Source: Porphyra umbilicalis (Eukaryota > Rhodophyta > Bangiophyceae > Bangiales > Bangiaceae). From it: a DNA stretch of 50,086 nt. Positions 1 to 10,768 of this stretch are shown piece by piece. The stretch lies in contig KV919199.1 in NCBI GenBank assembly GCA_002049455.2, positions 1 to 50,086 on the forward strand, in the 5' to 3' direction. How positions within the stretch are numbered: the first letter of the stretch is position 1; every line of letters starts with the position of its first letter. The notes beneath the pieces were generated by a model. That model did no database searches, was not told the DNA's origin, and saw only the letters and a program-made list of their open reading frames with translations. A program made the position numbers and the translations under genes.

Positions 1-1600
1 GTGGCGGAGGTGGCGCAGACGTTGGGGATGGCTGTCTGCGGGGGCGGGCGTGGCGGTGACGGCTGGAGCGGTGGTCGGGCGGCGGCAGCCGACGGCAGTT
101 CGGGCGGCGGCGCCTGGGGAAGTGGGGCGGCTGTGGCGGAGGCGGCGGCGGTGCCCGCCGTCGGCGTCGACGGCAGCCGTGGTGGGAGCGGCGACGTCGG
201 GGACGGGGGCTGGAAAGGGATTGGCGGTCGACGGGGCCGACGGTCGGCGGGGGTGGTGGCGGCGGCAGTCGGCGGCGGCCGGGGGGGGGGCGACAGCGGG
301 GGCGGCGGTCGGAGGCGGCGGCGAGGGAGGTGAGCGGCGACGGTCGGGCCGGTGGCCTCGGCTTTCGGCGGCGCCGGGGGCGGCGCCGGGCGCGGCGACG
401 GCGGTGGCGGCCGTCGCCAACGCCGTGGACTGGGGCGGTGGCGCGGACGGCGGTCGACCGAAGCGGCGGTCGGCCGGGACGGTGGCAGCGACGATCGGCA
501 GCGGCGGGGAGGCAGCGACGGCGGGGGCGGCGGTGGGGGCGGCAGCGGGAGGGCTAGCATAAGACGCCGGCGCCGGTCGCGACGGCGCCGGCGGTCGACA
601 GCGGCGGGGGCGAGGACGGAGATGGCGGGAGCGGCGGCGGCATCAAGCGGTATGGGCAGGTAAAGCGGGGGCGTCCGATAACAGCGACGGCGGAGGGTTC
701 AGCCGTGGCGGCGGCCGCGGACACCGGCGGTGGCGGCCGACGGTGGCGGGGGCGGCGGGGGAGGCGCGGATGGTGGCTGGCGGTGGCGGCAGTGAGGGCG
801 GCGGGGGTGGCGGCTGCGAGCGGTGGCGGCGGGGGGGCGGCGACGGCGGGGGCTGCGGTCCGAGGTGGCGGCGGGGGGGGCGATTGGCGACGGTTAAGGA
901 CGGGGGCGGTGGCGGTCGGCGGCGGCGGCGAAGGCGGCGACGGCGGGGGCGACGGTTGCCAACGGTGGGGACGCGGGCGGGGTGCCAGCGGCAGACGGCG
1001 CCGGCGGCCGACAGCGGCGGGGGCGGGGACGGCGGCGGCGGGAATGGCGGCGGCAGCGAGCGGCATGGGCAGGGGAGGCGGGGGCGCCCGACGACGGCGA
1101 CGGCAGCAGGGTCAGCGGGGGCGACGGCGGCGGACACCGGCGGTGGCGGCCGACGGCGGCGGGGGCGGCGGGGGAGCGGCTGCCGGCGTCTGGCGGCGGC
1201 GGCGGTGAGGGCGGCGGTGGTGGCGGTTGAGGACGGCGGCGGGGGAGGCGGAGGCGGTGGCCGACGTCGGTGGCGGAGGGGGGGGCGGCGGTCCAGGGGG
1301 CGGCGGGGCCGGGGACAACCGACAGCCGCGAGGGCGGCGGCAGCCGGGGGGGGCGCGGCCAATGGCGGTGGGGGCGGCCAGGACGGCAGGCGTTCCGGTG
1401 GGCGGGGTGGGGTCGGCGGCCGTGGGCGCGCGGGGGCGGCCTGCGCGGTGCCGGCGGTGGTGAGGGCGGCCGTGGGCACTGCCGTGGGCCACTGCCACTG
1501 CCGTTCGGTGCGGCGGGGGTGGGGCGGGCGCGCACCGGCGCTGGCGGGCACGCGTGGCGGCCTGAGCGGCCGCGTCGCAGCCTGAGGAGGGCCTGACGCG
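1..1600. repeat. GC-rich low-complexity tract with a diverged ~413-bp direct repeat
   Basis: The tract is almost entirely G, C and GGN/GCN triplets. Several reading frames stay open on both strands simply because stop codons are rare, and none encodes a recognisable domain. Two stretches align as diverged direct copies: about 560-900 and about 975-1310. Shared landmarks include the block around 'gacaccggcggtggcggcc' (near 720 and near 1134) and 'atgggcagg' (near 652 and near 1065), giving an offset of about 413 bp. Related GCC-rich sequence in the opposite orientation occurs at 13.9-15.7 kb. I see no gene. GC drops sharply after about 1620. Confidence 0.6.
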
Positions 1601-1936
1601 GGGCCGCTGGGCGCAGCCCCGCCTCGTGTGCCCCCTCATTCGCTCAGATCCACGTGCTTTTCCAGTGTCGGTGCGATCGCGCCGCGTGTCCGACAGGCCC
1701 GCAAGCGCGTTCGGCCACACGCCACCGCACGAGAGATACGTGACACACTTCAACGATCCGGGCTCTGGGGTCGAGATGGCATGCGGCCGTCCAGTTCCGA
1801 GAGGTACAATATTCCATCCGTGGGTGGCTGTCGAAACAAAAATATGATAAATTGGGCAATCTGAGGACAATATGAACTGCCACTTGTCACTCTTTTAACC
1901 CCGTGAAACCGCGATGGACCAATCAGAGCACAGAAC

Positions 1937-2007
1937 CCGTTGGCCCCAGGGCCAACGAGTTGCCAACGGAGGCTCCGTTGGCAACTCGTTGGCCCTGGGG
2001 CGAACGG
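1937..2007. repeat. Near-perfect hairpin, 35-bp arms
   Basis: The left arm is 1937-1971 and the right arm 1973-2007, separated by one base. The arms are reverse complements with a single mismatch near the base of the stem. Each arm contains shorter nested inverted repeats of the 'ccgttggc'/'gccaacgg' type, and the same word recurs nearby (about 2060 and 2110). This matches the hairpin-rich ends of the two elements at 12.3-13.9 and 14.1-15.3 kb, so it may be one end of a third such element. I could not identify a second end. Confidence 0.75.
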
Positions 2008-2389
2008 CTCCGACCCCGAATCGGGCGCAAGTACATTCGCGTTTTAACTCGCTTGACCTCCGTTGGCAACGCCGCGTGCACGTTCGACATTGTTACCCGC
2101 CCCGATAACTGGCCAACGGCGAATTTGAGACACGTTTCTGCAACGTGTGCCCAATATGGCGTTGGCCCGACATTGTTGGGAATGCTCTGAGACGTGACCT
2201 TGGCGTGTGCCCGCGTGATGTGGGCGCCACCTCTTTTTTGAGTCTGTCGGTGCCACTGAAAGGAACCCTGCGGGTGTTTTGCGGCAACGTGTTTGAGATA
2301 CTTCTAGGTGCTACAGCAACCTTGCTTTTTTGTCCCATCCCCATGAGCACGGTCTCAAATGAGCTGTGCGTGTGTTCTTGCTTTGTTTT

Positions 2390-2760
2390 GCTTCGTGCCT
2401 TTTTGTTGCAGGGTCCGCATGCATGCGCACGATGTTACGTCTTTCGATTTATGGTTACCAAAGTAGGACGTGCATGATTCATCAAACTGGGTATGTGTGG
2501 TCACGGTGTTCCAGTTTGATTACGGTATAACAGGTCTCTTATATTGTCACATGTCGCTTGAAAGTTTTAGAGAGATGTTTTCCCACCGTGTTTGTCAACA
2601 CGGTGCTGCGATCCGGCCGCTCTCTTCGTGCACATCCCGCCTTTTTCTTCGTTGTGCACTACTCGTTTACAGGTCCTTTTAGACGCTTTCGTCGTTCCGC
2701 AAGCAAAAGTTTGCTCAGACAGGCGCCAAGATCGTGCCATGTACTTTGGAACACCCTAGA
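2390..2760 (+). repeat. Diverged direct repeat, copy 1 (partner 3395-3750)
   Basis: This copy begins with 'ttgttgcagggtccgcatgc' at about 2403. The same word starts the partner at about 3403. Collinear but diverged matches follow: 'gattcatcaaactgggta' versus 'gattgataaaactgtgta', 'gtcacatgtcgcttg' versus 'ctcacatgttgcttg', and 'gacgctttcgtc' versus 'aatgctttcgtc'. The two copies lie about 1000 bp apart in the same orientation. The pattern fits an old tandem duplication or old LTR-like ends. No internal retroelement protein is visible. Confidence 0.55.
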
Positions 2761-3394
2761 GGTCGTCAAACCCCGCGTCAGTGACCATGTCATCACCGAT
2801 GCGAGCTTCAGCGAAGACGAAGAACAGATGCCAGCTTCAGCGGAGACGACGCAAAAACATTGTGAGCCCGGAAATAGCTCTTCGGCTTCAGCATGCCGCA
2901 TAGCACTCTCTTTCTTTCGTGTACTTACATGTCAAGGGAGGCGGACGTGGTGTAGAGGCTGAGGGGTTGTGCGCATGCCGGCTACAAACTATGGCTTACT
3001 GACCGACTGTTACGGTGGAAGCGCCACGTTGCTCGTGAATGCCTTGCGGGCGAGCACCCTGCGCTGATGACTTCACTTCGTGTTGGATGGCTTTGGCATG
3101 CGACAACGCGCGTGCTTGTGAGCACGCAGACACCAGAGAAAGCACGTTTTGGTGCTCCCGCTGAGCCCAGCACTCAGCCCCCCAGAAGGCAAGCTGTTCC
3201 GAATGAGAAAGAGAGGCGTTCGCCCAGCCCTAGTGAGACACCTGCATACGCGAATCGCGCAGCGGGCGCAAGGCTGAGCGCGGATGAGCTTGCTGTAGCG
3301 ACGCGTTTATTTTTGGTGTCTTTTTTCCTGGCGTTTGACCGCCAGATGTGGTTGTTACCTCTTGCTTTAATCTGTCTGTGCTGTGCCATCTACA

Positions 3395-3750
3395 AGAATG
3401 TTGTTGCAGGGTCCGCATGCATGCCCAGGACGGTGCTTCTTGTTTTTCAAGGCTACTAGATTACGATGGACAGGATTGATAAAACTGTGTAGGTCTAGTC
3501 CTTTTATGTAGCTTCATGTACCATATGACGAGTCTTTTCTCACATGTTGCTTGGTAGCCTAAGAGAGCTGTTTTGTTGTCTTGTTTGCCGAGACGCCGCT
3601 AGAACACCGCCGCTCGTCTCATGCGTGTCTCGTCTTGGCCTCTTTCTCGCACCAGTCGTGCAGAGGTATTTTTGAATGCTTTCGTCTCTGTGCATGCGAA
3701 GCTACGCTCAGACGGTCCTCAAGAACGCGCCATGGACATTGCATCCCACT
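3395..3750 (+). repeat. Diverged direct repeat, copy 2 (partner 2390-2760)
   Basis: This is the partner of the copy at 2390-2760, in the same orientation and with the same order of landmarks. It is too diverged to be a recent duplication. See copy 1 for the shared words. Confidence 0.55.
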
Positions 3751-5120
3751 TATGGCCGTTGCGCCCCTAAATCGGGCGACAGCTACCGGGCCCAGCGCGG
3801 TCGAGCCTATCGGTGAGACGCCATTTTTTAACGCCCTCGGTAGAGCGACCGAGACCACCGTGCGCGCGCGCGCTTCCATATGGCCGCAAGAACACAACAG
3901 CAGAGTACCACGTCTGTGTGGTGCTGGTCCGCTCAGGAACGAATGCCAGCGTGCGTGCCTGCGGCGGCAGGCCCCGCCGCCCCGCCAGCGTCGACGCGGC
4001 GGAGGCCGCCCCCCCCCCCACTGGCCGGACGGGGGCCACGTACGGCTGCCGTTAAGAGCAAATAGGGGGTGGCCGCCTGTGTCTGCGCACGCGTGCACCC
4101 CGATGGGTGCGCGTCGCGCGTGTGTGTAGGGCGCCGCCGCCATTTTGAGGGGCAAGGCGCCGGCGGCGCGTTTTACGCGGGAGGTCGGCCGGCCAGTGCG
4201 GGCAGCGTGCTTTCAACGCACACGTGCCATGCTCGGAACACCAATTGCAGCTGCGCGACATATGCTTTCAAGCTCCGCACGTGAAGTCAAGTCATGAATA
4301 GTTCCGAAAGAAGTGCACGAGCACCGTCCTAATGGGCCGCGTATCCGGCCAGCTGGCTGCCTAATACATGCGATCGACTGATCCGACTGAGCGATTACGT
4401 GCGATCAAGCTGGTTAAGAGGTCGATCACATGCCTGGTAATCCGCGATCGGCCAGATTGACGCCGCCAGGGCACCCCCTCGCGGAAACGCAATCGGGAGC
4501 CTGTAAGCCGATTCGCGCTTCCTGAACGCCTCTAACCCCCAGATATCCACGATTGCATCTCCTGATGTGTGACAAGGAGTGAGCGAATCGAGGTCTGAGA
4601 TCCTGAGGCGCTGGACAAGAAAGGGTGCGAAAACGTCCAGTGCGCTGCCCAAGAGGCACCCCGTGAGAGGGGACACGTCCAACTGGTGTTTCACCCCCCC
4701 CCTAACCCCCCAGTGTGGCGTTGCTATCCATTGATATGGTCTGCGTTGGCGTGCACCCTTGCTGGCAGACCGTCGCGGAGAGCACAGGGGTCCGGGTTTG
4801 GTCGCACCTCACAAGTGGGCCTCAGCGGCCCCTCTGGGAGGGTAGCTCATCGCATTGCCTCGCTGCCTGTCGTTGGGGCCCGCGACAGGGGCCCCTCCCT
4901 TGGACTCAGCAGTGCGAGTGAGGACGTAAAACCGACCGCTGGTGGGAGCTGCACTTAGGGGGCACTTTGCAAGTGCCTCTTCCGACGGGCGGGCGACGCC
5001 CGTTGTAGTGCGAGACGGGAAGAGTGCGCCCGCGGCGGTCGGGGTGGGGCCAGCCCGCTTTGACACGGCAACGGCGTCGACGAAGCGTCCGTGACGCGCG
5101 TCTGACCCCGTCGCCACAAG

Positions 5121-8100
5121 ATGGTTTGGCGGTGGCTCGCGTGCCTCGGCGGCCGCCACCGCCGCCAGCAGGATGGGGAACAACAGGGCAGTTCTTTGCC
5201 CGTGGGGAGCAGCAGCGGGGATCCGCAGGCGACGGCACCCGTCGGCGGTGGCTCCGGGAGTGGGAGCCTAGCGGCTGTGGTGGCTGGTGTCTCTGCTCCG
5301 TTACCATCTGTGGCGGCCGATGCGGCGGCCACGGGCACCCCCCTACCCGTTGCGGGCGTTGCAGGCGGCAGCGGCACGGTGCCAGTGGTGGCCACCGGCA
5401 GCGGGCCTTGCGGCAGCGACGGCGCGGGCCGGGGTCTTGCGGAGGAGAGCGCAGCTCGGGGAAACTCGGCTGTTCGCAGCGGTGGTAGGGGGAGTGCGGG
5501 CACCGGCGGTGGTGGGGGTGCGGTCGGTGCCGGCGGGGGTGGCGGCTACCCGCTGGTCACTTTTACGGTCCGGTATTGCTATTCAAATACCCGGGAAGCG
5601 CGCACCGGCTCCTCCGTGCGCGCCTGCCTCGGACGCCACTTGTACATCGTGTGGGGCGTCAAGCCGGGGCGGGGGTCACCAACGGTGGACGCCTTTCGGG
5701 CCGAGAACCCAACATGCGTACGGCTGGTGCGTGGGAGCAGCGACCTGCGGGCGGCGGTGCAAGCCAGTGCGGCGGAAAGTTCGGCGGCGGCGGCGCCGCT
5801 CTCGGCTGACGCGGCTGCCGCAATAGCACGGGCGCCCCATCCCGACCGACTGCTGTTGGTGCGGGGCAAGGAGGGCAGCTCCGTCACTGGCGGCGAAGAC
5901 CTGTCGTCCATCACGCTGCTGCTGGAGGCCCCTACAGCCGCCTTGTGCGCGGCGTGGGCCGCGGCGGGGAGCTCCCTCGTGTCCCAGTGGGAGCCACTTC
6001 TGCGCTCGTCCCTGAGTCGCGGGGACGAGGCGGCGGCGGTGAAGGCGATGCTGGACTGGACGGCGGCGACCGGCGCCCCTGCCGCAAACGACAAGCCCGG
6101 GGCGGCGTCGGCGGTGGCGGGGCCTAGTAATCGACGGCGCCTGCTGGAGGCCGCCAATTGGCTGAATGTGGCGTCGCCGACAGCGGTGGCCACCGCGAGC
6201 GTCCTCCGCAAGGGCGCCGACGCGGTGGACGCGGTGACGGGTGTGCCGGCGGTGGGTCCGGCGGTTCGACTTGCCTTGCTGGCGGTGCAGGCGGGGGCAC
6301 TGGCGGTGCGGACCGACGAGCACGGCGACCTGCGGGTGGAGGCTGCCAAGAAATGTGGGGAGGTGGTGCGCCGCTTGTTGGGGCGCACCCTCCACACGAT
6401 GCGGCTTGCCGAGACGGAGTTTGGAAGCGTGCACGTGGAGCAGCTTTGCGGGCTGCTGGATCGGGCCGAGGCGGTGATGGAGGAGGTGGAGGGCACCGTC
6501 TTTTCATCTGGGTGGAGGGCCGCGCTCCAAGGCGACTCCATGCGACGGTGGGGGGGGAGGTTGACACCCTACACACTGAAGTGCTCAGCGTTTGCGCGGT
6601 GGGCGCCATCGGCGTCGGGGTGGACGAGCTGAAAGTGGAGATGTCTTCCATATGGCGCTCCATGCACGCGGCGCGCGCGTTGCCGGCGGTCGACCCCGAG
6701 CTGGACGCCCACGACCTGGGCTGGCGTGCGATCACGACCGTCCCCGGCTACGTGTCGGGCGTGGACAGCCCAGAACGCGCAGAGTACTCCATTGTGCAGG
6801 AGCTGCTCCAGTACAAGGCCGGCGGCAGCGATAAGGCCCCCCGGGTGGGCGTCTGTGCGATTGGCGGCAGCGGCAAGACGACGGCGTGCGCCGGTGTGGC
6901 GGCCAGCGCGCCCGTGCGCGAGCACTTCTCCGTCGTGTGGATCCACATGGGCGACACCGTCTCCCCGCAGATGATCGAGGATGCGGTCGTGGCCCTGACG
7001 CTGCGCTTTTGCGGCCGAGACACCGCCCGGCGGCTGCTGCGCCTGCCTACGGACGCTGACGTTGTGGGCACCGCGGCTCGATACATGCAGTCGGAGGGGG
7101 TGCCCGACGCGGCCAAGTGGTTGGTGATCGTTGACGACGTGGTGTATGGTAAGCATGATTGGCTGTTGCGTCTCCTTCAGGTCGTGCCGACGGCTACCCC
7201 CGTCCTGTTCACCACGAGAGCCGAGCCGGTGGTGGCCCTTGTGAGCGGGGCCCAACTGGTGGCGTTCGATGCGCTGCCTGCGCGGGACGCCAAGGCCCTA
7301 CTGGCCAAGGCGCTGCGTAGGCCAGTCAACGGTGGGGGGCCCCCATTTTCTTCCACCGAGGAGGAGGCGTGGGTGGACTCGGTCTTGGACATGACCGGGC
7401 GGCACGCATTGTCATTGAGCATCCTCGGCGCCGTGATTGCCGCCAAGCGCGGCGCCTGGCACCCGGTGCTACAGGCCATGAAGGAGCAGTTGAAGCACCT
7501 GGACTATTCGCTGCCGCCGGGCGGCCTCGACTCGCCACGGTCGGTACGGGCCACTCTCGCCACCAGCCTCGCGCTCCTCCCCGACGAATCGTGCCGGGCG
7601 GCGTTTGCGGCAGTGGGGGTGCTGCCGACCAGTGTGCTGGTGGGCGTGCCTGTGCTGGCCCGACTGTGGCGCCCGCAGCTAGAGGTTGCTGGTGCCCCGG
7701 GTCAGTGCCGGGCCGACGACGACCGTGGTAGAGGTGTTTCCGGTGGTGGTCGAGGGTATGCGGTGGCTGCCAGTGACGTAGACGAGCTGGTGGACGTGCT
7801 GGTGGGGGCCGGGCTGATACGCTGCGAGTCGGACGCTGACCGTGGCCTCGTGACGGGCGTGGTGGTGCATCCCGTCGTTGGGAGCTATGCGCGGAGCCTG
7901 TTGGGTGACGCCTGCCCCTCCACCCATCGGCGGCTGCTGATGGATGAGTACCAGGCCGGGGTGGATGGCGGTCGTTTGGATTTTTTTGGGTGGAGCTCAT
8001 GCCCCTTTTGGGAGTTGCGGCACGACGACGGGTACCTATACGACAATGTTGCTCGCCACGCGGCGGCGAGCCGGGACGTAGCTGCCCTGATGTCGCTGCT

Positions 8101-10768
8101 GAGCAGCGAATGGCAAGACACGCGAGTGCGGACCTGCTCGCCGCTAGCGTATCAAGGGGATGTAGAGGTGGTGTTGGCGTCGCTGGTGGGGGTGGTCAAC
8201 GACGCTAATCACGTGGTGCACCGCACCCCCGCGCTCCTGTGTGGTGTTCTGTACGGGGTCTCCGTGGCCTTCAGCGATCGGATTGCGGGTAGCCGACGCG
8301 TCAACATTGAGGCGGCCATCAACCACCTGCAGCGTGCACTCAAGCTCGTGACACGTGCCGATTCACCCTGTCGGTGGGCGCAGCTTCAGCACACTTTGGG
8401 CAGCGCGTACAACAACCGCGTGCGCGGGGACCGGGGGGACAACGTCGAGGCGGCCATTGCGTGCTACCAGGCGGCGCTGGAGGTGCGGACGCGGAAGGCG
8501 GCGCCGCTGAACTGGGCAATGGCGCAATCCAACCTGGGCAACGCGTACAACGACCGCGTGCGCGGGGACCGGGGGGACAACGTCGAGGCGGCCATTGCGT
8601 GCTGCCAGGCGGCGCTGGAGGTGTGGACGCGGGAGACGGCGCCGCTTGACTGGGCAATGGCGCAATCCAACCTGGGCGCCACCTACAGCGACCGCGTGCG
8701 CGGGGACCGGGGGGACAACTTGGACGTGGCCATTGGGTGCTACCAGGCGGCGCTGGGGGTGATGACGCGGGGCACGGCGCCGCTGATGTGGGCAATGGCG
8801 CAACATAACCTGGGCAACGCGTACAACAACCGCGTTCGCGGGAACCGGGGGGACAATGTGGAGGCGGCCATTGGGTGCCACCAGGCGGCGCTGGAGGTGC
8901 AGACGCGGAAGGCGGCGCCGCTGGACTGGGCGACGACGCAAAACAAGCTGGGCAACGCGTACAACAACCGCGTGCGCGGGGACCGGGGGGACAACGTCGA
9001 GGCGGCCATTGGGTGCCACTAGGCGGCGCTGGAGGTGCGGACGCGGAAGGCGGCGCCGCTGGACTGGGCGAGGACGCGATCCAACCTGGGCGCCGCGTAC
9101 CACGACCGCGTGCGCGGGGACCGGGGGGACAACGTCGAGGTGGCCATTGCGTGCTGCCAGGCGGCGCTGGAGGTGTGGACGCGGGAGGCGGCGCCGCTGA
9201 ACTGGGCAATGGCGCAATCCAACCTGGGCGCCACCTACAACAACCGCGTGCGCGGGGACCGGGGTGACAACGTCGAGGCGGCCATTGCGTGCTACCAGGC
9301 GGCGCTGGAGGTGCGGACGCGGAAGGCGGCGCCGCTGAACTGGGCAATGGCGCAATTCAATCTGGGCAACGCGTACAACGACCGCGTGCGCGGGGACCGG
9401 GGGGACAACGTCGAGGCGGCCATTGCGTGCTGCCAGGCGGCGCTGGAGGTGTGGACGCGGGAGACGGCGCCGCTTGACTGGGCAATGGCGCAATCCAACC
9501 TGGGCGCCACCTACAGCGACCGCGTGCGCGGGGACCGGGGGGACAACTTGGACGTGGCCATTGGGTGCTACCAGGCGGCGCTGGAGGTGATGACGCGGGG
9601 CACGGCGCCGCTGATGTGGGCAATGGCGCAACATAACCTGGGCAACGCGTACAACAACCGCGTTCGCGGGAACCGGGGGGACAATGTGGAGGCGGCCATT
9701 GGGTGCCACCAGGCGGCGCTGGAGGTGCAGACGCGGAAGGCGGCGCCGCTGGACTGGGCGACGACGCAAAACAAGCTGGGCAACGCGTACAACAACCGCG
9801 TGCGCGGGGACCGGGGGGACAACGTCGAGGCGGCCATTGGGTGCCACTAGGCGGCGCTGGAGGTGCGGACGCGGAAGGCGGCGCCGCTGGACTGGGCGAG
9901 GACGCGATCCAACCTGGGCGCCGCGTACCACGACCGCGTGCGCGGGGACCGGGGGGACAACGTCGAGGTGGCCATTGCGTGCTGCCAGGCGGCGCTGGAG
10001 GTGTGGACGCGGGAGACGGCGCCGCTGAACTGGGCAATGGCGCAATCGAACCTGGGCGCCACCTACAACAACCGCGTGCGCGGGGACCGGGGGGACAACG
10101 TCGAGGCGGCCATTGGGTACTGCCAGGCGGCGCTGGAGGTGCGCACGCGGGAGGCGGCGCCGCTGAACTGGGCGATGACGCACAATATTCTGGGCGAAGC
10201 GCACCACGACCGCGTGCTCGGGGACCGGGGGGACAACGTGGAGGCGGCGATTAGGTACTACCAGGCGGCGCTGGAGGTGTGGACGCGGGAGACGGCGCCG
10301 CTGGACTGGGCAATGGCGCAAAGCAACCTGGGCAAGGCGTATGTCAACCGCATGCGCGGGGACCGGAAGGACAACGTGGTGGCGGCGATTAGGTGCCACC
10401 AGGCAGCGCTGAAGGTGCAGACGCGGGAGACGGCGCCGCTGCAGTGGGCGAGGACGCAAAACCACCTGGGGCTAGCGTACGTCGACCGCGTGCGCGGGGG
10501 CCGGGGGGAAAACCCGAGGGAAAACGTGGAGGCGGCGATCGGGTACTACCAGGCGGCGCTGGAGGTGCGGACGCGGCAGGCGGCACCACAGGACTGGGCA
10601 GATACCCATTTGAACCTGGCGTTTGCGTTCCGTCAAGCCGAGCGGCGGACAGAGGCGCTGGCGGCCCTGCGTGCCGTGCAGCACTTCGGGTCGCAGTGGG
10701 CGAGGTGGGACGAGAAGGAGGCCGAGCTGTCACGCACCCTGGATGAGCTGGAGGGCATAGTTGAGTGA
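5121..10768 (+). CDS. NLR-like protein: helical bundle, NB-ARC ATPase, TPR array (interrupted)
   Basis: Reading ATG 5121 to TGA 10766-10768 gives about 1882 residues if one base is restored in the G8 run at 6550-6557. Before the run the frame is that of 5121; after it the frame is that of 6551. Order of parts: a low-complexity N-terminus; a probable four-helix bundle (about 6180-6495) resembling MLKL/RPW8-type N-terminal domains; NB-ARC with Walker A GGSGKTT (about 6863-6883), Walker B LVIVDDVV (about 7122-7145), FTTR (about 7207-7218) and a GLPL-like GRHALSLS; a winged-helix-like segment with VVHPVV (about 7861-7878); then 17 TPRs of 46 residues from about 8300. Two identical TAG codons (9020-9022, 9848-9850) replace a conserved Gln codon. 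Such STAND ATPases act as switch-like receptors with repeats as the sensor; a role in immunity or cell death is inference. It could be a pseudogene, a polymorphic allele or partly mis-assembled. Confidence 0.8.
8464..10119 (+). repeat. 828-bp tandem duplication (six 138-bp TPR units) within the NLR-like gene
   Basis: 8464-9291 and 9292-10119 are near-identical. I see only a few substitutions, for example 'caatccaacc' versus 'caattcaatc', and one Gly/Glu change near 8754/9582. The 828 bp equal exactly six 46-residue TPR units, so frame is preserved. The block carries a TAG in place of the CAG of the conserved 'CxQAALEV' motif, present once per copy at 9020 and 9848. The nonsense change therefore preceded the duplication or was spread by gene conversion. 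The smaller 138-bp units also repeat beyond the block on both sides (about 8300-10580). Confidence 0.9.

Larger units (their letters stand above)
1601..5120. other. AT-richer intergenic, repeat-derived region; no recognisable gene
   Basis: Base composition is near 50-55% GC, unlike the GC-rich flanks. Open frames are short (up to about 180 codons) and none shows a known domain. It holds a strong hairpin at 1937-2007 and two diverged direct-repeat copies near 2.4 and 3.4 kb (separate entries). From 4290 to 5100 I see only ordinary intergenic sequence leading to the start of the NLR-like gene. It is probably decayed transposon sequence, but I find no transposase or reverse-transcriptase motif. 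Confidence 0.5.

Noticed and set aside
1..1600. Several overlapping frames of 100-300 codons
   Set aside because: Stop-poor GC sequence leaves frames open on both strands; composition only Gly/Arg/Ala/Pro.
7149..7180. A tiny intron (gtaagc...ccttcag) in the NB-ARC region
   Set aside because: It would be about 32 bp, and its translation is the conserved stretch between Walker B and the TTR motif.
9020..9850. TAG reassigned to Gln in this organism
   Set aside because: Both TAGs stand at a Gln position, but TAG also ends the CA-Hint gene (41808-41810). A simple C-to-T mutation copied by the duplication explains both.
8363..10465. Long open frame (700 codons) on the minus strand opposite the TPR array
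   Set aside because: It is the antisense of a 138-bp coding repeat; one open unit keeps all units open. The sense strand has NB-ARC and TPR homology.
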